A stretch of 5,399 bases of DNA from Bacteroidales bacterium UBA4070. Its GTDB lineage: Bacteria > Bacteroidota > Bacteroidia > Bacteroidales > VadinHA17. Position numbers and translations under genes: made by a program. The stretch spans positions 26,035-31,433 of the forward strand of contig DFYY01000023.1 of NCBI GenBank assembly GCA_002383485.1, read 5' to 3'. The notes beneath the pieces are model-generated. The model had not been told where the DNA came from. It saw only the letters and a list, made by a program, of their open reading frames with translations, and made no database searches. This document shows, in pieces, positions 1-5,399 of this stretch (the first letter of the stretch is position 1; each line of letters starts with the position of its first letter).

Positions 1-72
1 ACTGACAGGTTCGGGAACATTTACACTGAGACAATGACCCGGCCAAAGACATTTACATGGTCAATGCAATAA
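1..72 (+). CDS. Possible C-terminal end of an upstream gene (5' end outside window)
   Basis: Reading from base 1, frame 1 stays open for 23 codons and stops with TAA at 70-72; the other two forward frames stop by base 37. The last residues, RPKTFTWSMQ, alternate polar and large hydrophobic residues (F, W, M), as in a beta-strand of an outer-membrane barrel. MTR followed by a short strand also resembles the end of the SusC-like protein encoded next (MTRTMGVNLRLSF). The aromatic residue that usually ends such barrels is missing. If real, the gene ends 32 bases before the next start, close enough for one operon. An open stretch this short arises by chance about one time in three, so the call is tentative and the family is not identified. 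Confidence 0.3.
   Translation, partial: TDRFGNIYTETMTRPKTFTWSMQ
17..57. repeat. Pair of 9-bp direct repeats (ACATTTACA), 32 bp apart
   Basis: ACATTTACA occurs at 17-25 and again at 49-57, a start-to-start distance of 32 bp, close to three helical turns. The two copies lie in different reading frames of the possible upstream gene tail, so they do not come from a repeated peptide. The arrangement would suit a dimeric or tandemly bound regulator, but that is inference only. A chance pair of this length in about 100 bp is unlikely (roughly 2%) but far from impossible, given that the match was found after the fact. Confidence 0.3.
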
Positions 73-104
73 ACTCTATATAAACAACTTAAAACCACTA
101 ATCT
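67..104 (+). promoter_or_regulatory. G-free, AT-rich leader before the SusC-like gene
   Basis: All 38 bases before the ATG at 105 lack G on the + strand, and about three quarters are A or T. A Shine-Dalgarno sequence is therefore impossible here. This fits Bacteroidota, where initiation depends little on anti-SD pairing and A-rich, unstructured leaders are favoured. No Bacteroidota-type -7 box (TAnnTTTG) or -33 TTTG is present anywhere in 1-104, so the promoter is either further upstream, outside the window, or divergent in sequence. TATATAAA at 77-84 is AT-rich but not a recognisable promoter by itself. Confidence 0.4.
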
Positions 105-3100
105 ATGAAATTCAAACCAGATCTGAAGATTATTCTTGCCACATTTCTGATGGCACTGGTAATGTTACCGGTGATGGGTCAGGAGAGGCAGGTGACAGGA
201 ACGGTCTTTGAGCCGGACGGAGCAACCCCTGTATTCGGGGCTACCGTTGTGCTCAAGGGAACCACTACCGGCACAAGTACTGACTCCCGTGGAGCATATT
301 CCATAAGGGTTACAGGCGCAGGTGCCGTACTGGAATTCCAGTTCCTCGGATACGTGAAGCAGGAAATAACTGTTGGTGACAGGAGTGTCATCAATGTTAC
401 ACTGCAGGAGGAGGCGATTGAGGTATCTGCGGTGGTTGTCACTGCACTCGGCATTACACGTGAGGAAAAATCACTTGGATATGCAGTCAGCAAGGTTGGC
501 AGCGAGGAACTTACAAATGTTGTGTCCACCAACTGGCTCAGCGGTATGGCCGGCAAGGTTGCAGGTCTTACATTCAACAGCGCCAGCTCAGGCCCCATCA
601 GCTCAATGAGAGTCACTCTGCGCGGGGATGCGTCTCTAAAGTATGGCAGCAATGAAGCACTCTTCGTCATTGACGGTGTACCTGTAAGGTCAGGAACAAC
701 AGCAACCTCATCAAGCAGCAGTTATACAAACTCAGGATCCGATTTCCCGGTTGACTACGGCAACGGGGCAAGTGATTTCAACCCCGAGGATATTGAATCG
801 GTCTCCGTGCTTAAGGGGCCGGCCGCAACAGCACTCTATGGATCGCGTGCCGCCAACGGTGCCGTTATTATCACAACCAAATCCGGACGCAAATCCAAGG
901 GTATCGGCGTAACAGTCAACTCATCCGTCGTAATGGAAAGAGCAGGATACTGGCCCGATTTCCAGACACAGTACGGATCAGGCTCCGATATGGGATTGAA
1001 TGAATACAACTTCTGGACACTCGACCCGAGTCTTGTCGGCACTACCGACTATCCCCCGAGAAACCTCTCCCGCTATGCGTGGGGCGAGGAGTTCAGCCCT
1101 GACAAGCTCCGTTACCAGTATGAAGGTAAAAACTGGGAGACAGGCGAGATAGTGAAGACACCTTTCGTATACAAGGATGACTGGTTCACGGGTATTTTCC
1201 AGGATGGGGTGACTCTGAATAACTCTGTCGCCATCAGCGGCAGCAACGGCGAAGGACAGAATATCCGCTTCTCTGTGACTGACACCAGGAACAAATGGAT
1301 TCTGCCGAACACCGGTTATCAGAAACAGGCATATGCCTTCTCGTTCGAGACACCGGTAAACAAATGGATTGATTTCAGGACAAAAGTCAACTACTACCGC
1401 ACTGACAGTGACAACATGCCTATGGCCGGTTATCACCAGACCACGGTTATGTATAACCTGATGTGGGGTTATAACTCCAACTCGATGGCCGACTGGCGCA
1501 ATGAGTACTTTGAGGGCAGGTTCAATGCAATCAACAGGAATGCAACGATTTCCGAGGGCGGAAACAGCCTCGTCTTTGCAGGAACGGGATCATACAACCC
1601 CTACCGCGTTCTTTATGAGGAACTCAACTCAACAGACAAGGACAGGGTCTTCGGTACAATGGGACTCACTGCAAAACTGGCCAAAGGGCTTACACTGGAT
1701 CTGAGAACAGGTATTGACTTCAGCAACGAGTTCCGTACCCAGAGGAAACCCAAGATGACTTTTGGATGGGAGAACGGATTCTACCGTGAACAGGGCTTCA
1801 CCAACTTCGAAGCCAACAGCGACTTCCTTCTCAAGTACCAGCTCAACCTGCTCGACGGAAGACTGACAACCATGACAGCCTTCGGTGGCAACAACATGAG
1901 CTATCACTACAGAAGCAATACTGTACAGCTTGACGAGCTGAACATAGACGGTGTTTATCATATTGACAACGTTCCCCAGGGCATCTATCCTGATCCCTCC
2001 AACTACAGGAGTTACAAGATGATAAACAGCCTTTACGGATTTGTGAACCTTGGGTGGGACGACACCTATTTCCTGGATATTACGGGACGTAACGACTGGT
2101 CGAGCACACTTGCACCGAAGAACTGGTCATACTTCTATCCTTCAGTTGCTTTCAGTATGCTTATTGATCAGATGTTTGACTTCCGCAGCAACCTGCCGGC
2201 GGTCAACATGGCTAAGCTGCGTCTCTCATGGGCAAATGTGGGCAATGATACAGGACCCTATTCACTTGATCAGTATTACAGTTCATCCTCGATCAGCGGA
2301 GGTTTCACAACTCCATCAGTGATTGTAGACCCGATGATCAAGCCGGAAAACGTCGAGAGCTGGGAACTCGGACTTGATGCCAGGCTCTTCAAAAACCGCC
2401 TTGGTATTGACCTCGCACTCTATAGCTCCTCTACCACCGACCAGATCTATCCGCTTGAGATAGACCCGATTGTAGGAGCAACAACGATGACAATCAATAC
2501 CGGCGAGATTAATAACAAGGGTATAGAGATAGCCTTGAACGGCACTCCGGTCAAAACTACCAATTTCACATGGGATCTGCACTTCAACTGGGCAAAGAAC
2601 AAGAACACCCTTGTCAGCCTGCATGAGAGGATAGACCCGTCACAGCCGATCGAGACCGATATGGGAACCACAATCGGCGGAAGGCTGCACGTCTACTCAT
2701 ATGTTGGGCAGGAGATGCATCAGCTTTACGGCTTCGCTCTCAACAGGGCACCGGAAGGATCATACTACATTGACGACGAGGGCAACCAGGTTGACTGCTC
2801 CGGGCAGGTTATACTTGACGCAACAACCGGTCTTCCTTCAGTGAATTCAACTGCTGACAACTTCCTTGGCAAAGTTAATCCTGACTTCAGGGGAGGCTTC
2901 GGCACTTCACTCAGGTACAAGAACCTTTCGTTCAGTGCACTCTTTTCGTACCAGGTTGGAGGACACAGGTTCTCAGTCACCCACGGCATACTCTCTTACC
3001 AGGGCAAGCTCACCAACTCCCTTGAGGGACGCTATGACGGCATCGTTGCCGAGGGTGTCAACGTGCTCTCCACAAATCCGGACGGTTCAGCTGTCTGTCA

Positions 3101-3437
3101 GCCTAACAACACGGTTACCAACAGCATCTACACCTACTACCAGGCAAGAGTGCTTGACCGCTACACCGGTGATGCCCACACCTTCGAGACATCATTCCTG
3201 AAATTCAGGGAGGCACGTCTTGAATATGCGCTTCCTGCATCCCTTGTCCAGAAGACCAGGGTACTCCAGGGTGCAAGCATCGCTGTCTTCGCCACGAACA
3301 TCTTCAGCCTTGACAAGTGGCCCCAGTTCGATCCCGAAGGAGGTATGATGACCGGCACCAATGTGTTCAGCGGAATTGAAGCAGGCGCCTATCCGATGAC
3401 CCGTACGATGGGTGTGAACCTGAGACTCTCATTCTAA
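105..3437 (+). CDS. SusC/RagA-family TonB-linked outer-membrane transporter
   Basis: This is a complete 1110-residue protein of usual SusC length. It is expected to form a 22-strand outer-membrane barrel that imports an oligomeric nutrient using TonB-ExbBD energy, with its SusD-like partner as lid. Residues 1-25 are a signal peptide with probable cleavage at VMG|QE. Residues 29-102 match the carboxypeptidase-regulatory-like beta-sandwich common at the start of these proteins. Residues 105-127 hold the TonB-box region and conserved linker (VVVTALGI then LGYAV). The plug spans about 122-262, with FVIDGVPV at 187-194, a Ser/Thr-rich loop at 196-212, DYGNG at 217-221, and the GPAATALYGSRAANGAV motif at 238-254. 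The barrel runs from about 265 to the terminal Phe1110, which follows the expected alternating strand; FLGKVNPDFRGGF (920-932) is typical of late SusC barrels. There is no N-terminal STN domain, so direct signalling to a FecR-type anti-sigma factor is unlikely. The mature protein has only two cysteines clearly noted late in the chain, Cys898 and Cys998. The start at 105 is supported by the signal peptide. The gene lies 18 bases upstream of the SusD-like gene. The family call is secure; the substrate is unknown. Confidence 0.96.
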   Translation: MKFKPDLKIILATFLMALVMLPVMGQERQVTGTVFEPDGATPVFGATVVLKGTTTGTSTDSRGAYSIRVTGAGAVLEFQFLGYVKQEITVGDRSVINVTLQEEAIEVSAVVVTALGITREEKSLGYAVSKVGSEELTNVVSTNWLSGMAGKVAGLTFNSASSGPISSMRVTLRGDASLKYGSNEALFVIDGVPVRSGTTATSSSSSYTNSGSDFPVDYGNGASDFNPEDIESVSVLKGPAATALYGSRAANGAVIITTKSGRKSKGIGVTVNSSVVMERAGYWPDFQTQYGSGSDMGLNEYNFWTLDPSLVGTTDYPPRNLSRYAWGEEFSPDKLRYQYEGKNWETGEIVKTPFVYKDDWFTGIFQDGVTLNNSVAISGSNGEGQNIRFSVTDTRNKWILPNTGYQKQAYAFSFETPVNKWIDFRTKVNYYRTDSDNMPMAGYHQTTVMYNLMWGYNSNSMADWRNEYFEGRFNAINRNATISEGGNSLVFAGTGSYNPYRVLYEELNSTDKDRVFGTMGLTAKLAKGLTLDLRTGIDFSNEFRTQRKPKMTFGWENGFYREQGFTNFEANSDFLLKYQLNLLDGRLTTMTAFGGNNMSYHYRSNTVQLDELNIDGVYHIDNVPQGIYPDPSNYRSYKMINSLYGFVNLGWDDTYFLDITGRNDWSSTLAPKNWSYFYPSVAFSMLIDQMFDFRSNLPAVNMAKLRLSWANVGNDTGPYSLDQYYSSSSISGGFTTPSVIVDPMIKPENVESWELGLDARLFKNRLGIDLALYSSSTTDQIYPLEIDPIVGATTMTINTGEINNKGIEIALNGTPVKTTNFTWDLHFNWAKNKNTLVSLHERIDPSQPIETDMGTTIGGRLHVYSYVGQEMHQLYGFALNRAPEGSYYIDDEGNQVDCSGQVILDATTGLPSVNSTADNFLGKVNPDFRGGFGTSLRYKNLSFSALFSYQVGGHRFSVTHGILSYQGKLTNSLEGRYDGIVAEGVNVLSTNPDGSAVCQPNNTVTNSIYTYYQARVLDRYTGDAHTFETSFLKFREARLEYALPASLVQKTRVLQGASIAVFATNIFSLDKWPQFDPEGGMMTGTNVFSGIEAGAYPMTRTMGVNLRLSF

Positions 3438-3455
3438 TTAAAAAACAGGCAACAA

Positions 3456-5033
3456 ATGAAAAAACTTAAGATATTAATCATCTGCGGGCTTGTTCTCGGA
3501 TCTCTCTACTCCTGCACCGGCAATTTCGAGGAGATAAATACAAATCCGAACAGGACCCTCGTGGGGATGATACAGCCCTCGGGCATGTTTGAACCCCTGC
3601 TCTATAACTCAGCCAACCAGTGGCTTAACCGTACATGGTACTACAATAACGAACTTATGCAGTACACCGCTCACACCGGTGGCGTAACACGCAGGGAACA
3701 CCAGTACTTCCTTGAGGATTCGAGAGACTGGTACGGCTATTGGAATCATTATGCAACATATGCCAAAAACGTACAGCATATGTATGACCTTTCAATTGAA
3801 CACAACGACAGGTCACTGGAGGCTATCGCTCTGACTTTCAAAGCGCTCTTTTTCTCCAACATGACTGACATGTTCGGAAGCATTCCCTATGAAGAAGCAT
3901 TGACCGCCGTAAAACCGGGCGGAACACTGACTCCTGAATTCAACACTCAGAAGGAGGTTTATGAATTTCTCTTCGCTGTGCTTGAGGAGGCCAATGACAT
4001 CTATGCAACCAATCCTGTCTTCCTTAATCCTGCTATGGACGGCATATACAACGGCAACATTGCAGCCTGGAGAAAGTTCAACAACTCTCTCTATCTCAGG
4101 CTTCTTTGCAGGGTCGGAGGGCGCAGTGAAATGAATGTGGGGACCAAAATAACCGAGATACTGAACAACCAGGCCAAATATCCCGTGTTCGCCACCAATG
4201 CTGACAACGCAAGCGTGAAGTTCACCGGCAGTGACCCGTATATCAGCAACTTCGGGGTAACAAGCGAGAGTGAGTTCACCTCCAGCGGAAGAAAACTGAC
4301 CGAACAGCTTATTAAGCTGACCGTCCAGACTGACATTAACGGCAACCAGGTCTACGTTGACCCGCGCCTGCCCATCATTGGGAAGAAGAACCCCAATGCC
4401 CAGGTAAACCCGACAAATGTATGGAAAGGCACTGTTTCAGGTTGTACCGATATCGAAAGAAGCGAGGTTGACAGGGGCACATCGTGGCTCAATTACAAAG
4501 TCTTCTGTAGAAGAGACGCTCCCGCAACCTATATGGACTTTGCCGAGGTACAGTTTATCCTTGCCGAGGCTGCCCTCAAGGGTTGGATCACCGGCGGTCA
4601 GGCTGCAGCAAAGAACTACTATGAGTCAGGCGTAAGGGCTTCAATGGAGAAGTGGTCCGAGCAGGGAGCATTCTCTGAACCGGCAATCAGCATAACACCA
4701 ACCGACGTCGATGCATACCTTGCATCTCCTCTCGGTTCCTGGGATCTTGCTACCAACAAGGAAGAGTTCCTTGGCAACCAGAAATGGCTGGCCCTGTTTT
4801 GGGTGGGGATGGAGGCATACCATGAGTACCGCCGTACAGGCTATCCTGTCCTTACAATCGGAGAGGGTACAACCTATAATGATAATGTCTTTCCTACCCG
4901 CCTGGGTTACCCGAACATCACAATCCTTACCAACGGGGCTAACGCTGAGGCCGCTCTCCAGGAAATGGGCGGTGAGAATGACATGAAGACACCGGTATGG
5001 TGGAGCAAGGAAGCTATCACCGGAGGTAAATAA
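3456..5033 (+). CDS. SusD/RagB-family nutrient-binding surface lipoprotein (SusD-like_2 type)
   Basis: This is a complete 525-residue lipoprotein expected to sit on the cell surface and close over the SusC-like barrel, delivering the bound nutrient. The signal peptide covers residues 1-19 with lipobox LYSC, placing the lipidated residue at Cys20. The mature start, TGNFEEINTNPN, is characteristic of this branch, and the Glu pair at 25-26 would favour surface export. Family landmarks in order are NNELMQYTAH (64-73), an aromatic-rich stretch at 84-110 (Y84, F85, W92, Y93, Y95, W96), MTDMFGSIPYEEA (136-148), TQKEVYEFLFAVLEEAND (164-181), AEVQFILAEAALKGW (363-377), NQKWLALFWVGMEAYHEYRRTGYP (split here as NQKWLALF, 441-448, and EYRRTGYP, 457-464), RLGYP (482-486) and PVWW (513-516). 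The helical segments correspond to the TPR-like scaffold of SusD proteins. Mature cysteines besides Cys20 are Cys218, Cys330 and Cys351. The next gene starts 19 bases after the stop. Assignment to SusD-like_2 (PF12771) rather than the classical starch SusD family is from motif memory. Ligand class cannot be deduced. Confidence 0.95.
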   Translation: MKKLKILIICGLVLGSLYSCTGNFEEINTNPNRTLVGMIQPSGMFEPLLYNSANQWLNRTWYYNNELMQYTAHTGGVTRREHQYFLEDSRDWYGYWNHYATYAKNVQHMYDLSIEHNDRSLEAIALTFKALFFSNMTDMFGSIPYEEALTAVKPGGTLTPEFNTQKEVYEFLFAVLEEANDIYATNPVFLNPAMDGIYNGNIAAWRKFNNSLYLRLLCRVGGRSEMNVGTKITEILNNQAKYPVFATNADNASVKFTGSDPYISNFGVTSESEFTSSGRKLTEQLIKLTVQTDINGNQVYVDPRLPIIGKKNPNAQVNPTNVWKGTVSGCTDIERSEVDRGTSWLNYKVFCRRDAPATYMDFAEVQFILAEAALKGWITGGQAAAKNYYESGVRASMEKWSEQGAFSEPAISITPTDVDAYLASPLGSWDLATNKEEFLGNQKWLALFWVGMEAYHEYRRTGYPVLTIGEGTTYNDNVFPTRLGYPNITILTNGANAEAALQEMGGENDMKTPVWWSKEAITGGK

Positions 5034-5052
5034 ACAGCAAAAGAGTCAAGAG

Positions 5053-5399
5053 ATGAAAAACAAAAGCATAACAATCATGATGAGGACGGCAGCCTTAATC
5101 CTTCCGCTGTTCCTTCTCTCTCTCTTCCTGCTTTCATCGTGCAAGGAAGACCCGATCCAGGAAGATCCCTTCTTCACAATAGAAGGTGATCCGACAGGAC
5201 TTACAGTAAGCAAGGCAACAAAGACGCAGGCTTACGTTGTCCGCTCAAACAGATCCTGGCAGATTCTCAACAAGGAGAACGCTGACTGGGTGAAGGCTTT
5301 CCCTGAAAAGGGCGATGCCGACGGCATCTTCAAGATCATCGTAAGCGCCAACGAAACTTTCGACACCCGTACGGCTAACTTCGCCTTCGTGGTTGACGG
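5053..5399 (+). CDS. N-terminal part of a BACON-domain surface lipoprotein (3' end outside window)
   Basis: The frame beginning ATG at 5053-5055 is open to the window edge (115 codons plus two bases). Residues 1-29 form a lipoprotein signal peptide: a basic start, a long Leu/Phe-rich core, then lipobox LSSC with lipidated Cys30. The next residues, KEDPIQEDP, put Lys-Glu-Asp directly after Cys30, a good match to the lipoprotein export signal that sends Bacteroidota lipoproteins to the outside surface. Residues from about 39 to the end read as a BACON domain (PF13004): FFTIEG, then LTVSK, VVRSNRSWQIL, ADWVKAFPEKGDADG, FKIIVSANETFDTRTANFAF. BACON domains usually precede an enzyme or further binding modules, and in the xyloglucanase BoGH5A the domain acts as a spacer rather than a glycan binder. 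What follows is unseen, so enzyme or binding protein cannot be decided. A start at 5077 (Met9) would also leave a usable signal, but 5053 gives a more basic N-terminus and a 19-base gap matching the preceding junction. Confidence 0.85.
   Translation, partial: MKNKSITIMMRTAALILPLFLLSLFLLSSCKEDPIQEDPFFTIEGDPTGLTVSKATKTQAYVVRSNRSWQILNKENADWVKAFPEKGDADGIFKIIVSANETFDTRTANFAFVVD

Noticed and set aside
179..670. Antisense open frame of 163 codons opposite the start of the SusC-like gene
   Set aside because: It lies wholly opposite a well-supported coding region. Its translation has no recognisable domain and is rich in Thr, Ser, Val and Pro, as expected from the complement of SusC codons.
699..740. 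Ser/Thr-rich stretch in the SusC-like plug as an insertion or low-complexity oddity
   Set aside because: SusC proteins commonly carry a variable Ser/Asn-rich loop between the VIDGVP and DYGNG motifs, so this is ordinary family variation.
978..1436. Antisense open frame of 152 codons opposite the SusC-like barrel
   Set aside because: No family resemblance, no start context, and complete overlap with conserved SusC coding sequence; it is a shadow frame. The shorter antisense frames at 1629-1961 and 2316-2624 were dismissed for the same reasons.
2866..3201. Forward 111-codon frame inside the SusC-like gene
   Set aside because: Its Ser/Thr/Arg-rich translation looks like an out-of-frame reading of barrel codons and has no domain signal.
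3438..3455. Possible terminator or attenuator between the SusC-like and SusD-like genes
   Set aside because: The 18-base A-rich gap has no inverted repeat; it is too short for a hairpin with a T tract.
5022..5026. GGAGG sequence near the end of the SusD-like gene as a Shine-Dalgarno site for the next gene
   Set aside because: It is 26 bases before the ATG at 5053, too far for normal pairing, and it falls within the last SusD codons (TGGK).
5077..5079. Alternative start codon (Met9) for the BACON lipoprotein
   Set aside because: It remains possible, but it loses the basic N-terminus (MKNK) and lengthens the gap to the preceding gene; 5053 agrees better with the 18-base spacing at the SusC/SusD junction.

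Overview
The window is a fragment of a Bacteroidota (Bacteroidetes) chromosome, most likely from Bacteroidales or a related order. The evidence is a tandem pair of SusC-like and SusD-like genes (an outer-membrane TonB-dependent transporter plus a surface lipoprotein), a BACON domain, which is a Bacteroidota-associated fold, and translation starts preceded by A-rich, Shine-Dalgarno-poor leaders. Base composition looks near 50% G+C by eye, higher than typical gut Bacteroides, so an environmental or less common host-associated lineage is possible. I cannot name the genus.

Layout, all on the + strand. Positions 1-72 may be the last 23 codons of an upstream gene, possibly the final strand of another outer-membrane beta-barrel; this is weakly supported. 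Positions 67-104 form a G-free, AT-rich leader. Positions 105-3437 encode a complete 1110-residue SusC/RagA-type TonB-linked transporter. After 18 bases, positions 3456-5033 encode a complete 525-residue SusD/RagB-type lipoprotein of the SusD-like_2 kind. After 19 bases, a third gene starts at 5053 and runs off the end. It has a lipoprotein signal, a strong surface-export motif just after the lipidated cysteine, and most of a BACON domain.

The three genes are closely packed and almost certainly one transcript. By analogy with characterised Sus-like systems, the SusD-like lipoprotein captures an oligomeric nutrient at the cell surface and caps the SusC-like barrel, which imports it using TonB energy. 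The third lipoprotein is probably a surface-exposed partner, either an enzyme or a binding protein, with the BACON domain as spacer or adhesin module. No enzyme, regulator or substrate-defining gene is visible, so the nutrient (glycan, peptide or other) cannot be stated. The SusC-like protein lacks the N-terminal STN signalling domain, which argues against direct sigma/anti-sigma control through this transporter.

I found no RNA gene, mobile element, CRISPR array or clear terminator. This is a recognisable nutrient-uptake locus. I see no convincing sign of a new system in the bases shown; the most informative unknown is what follows position 5399.
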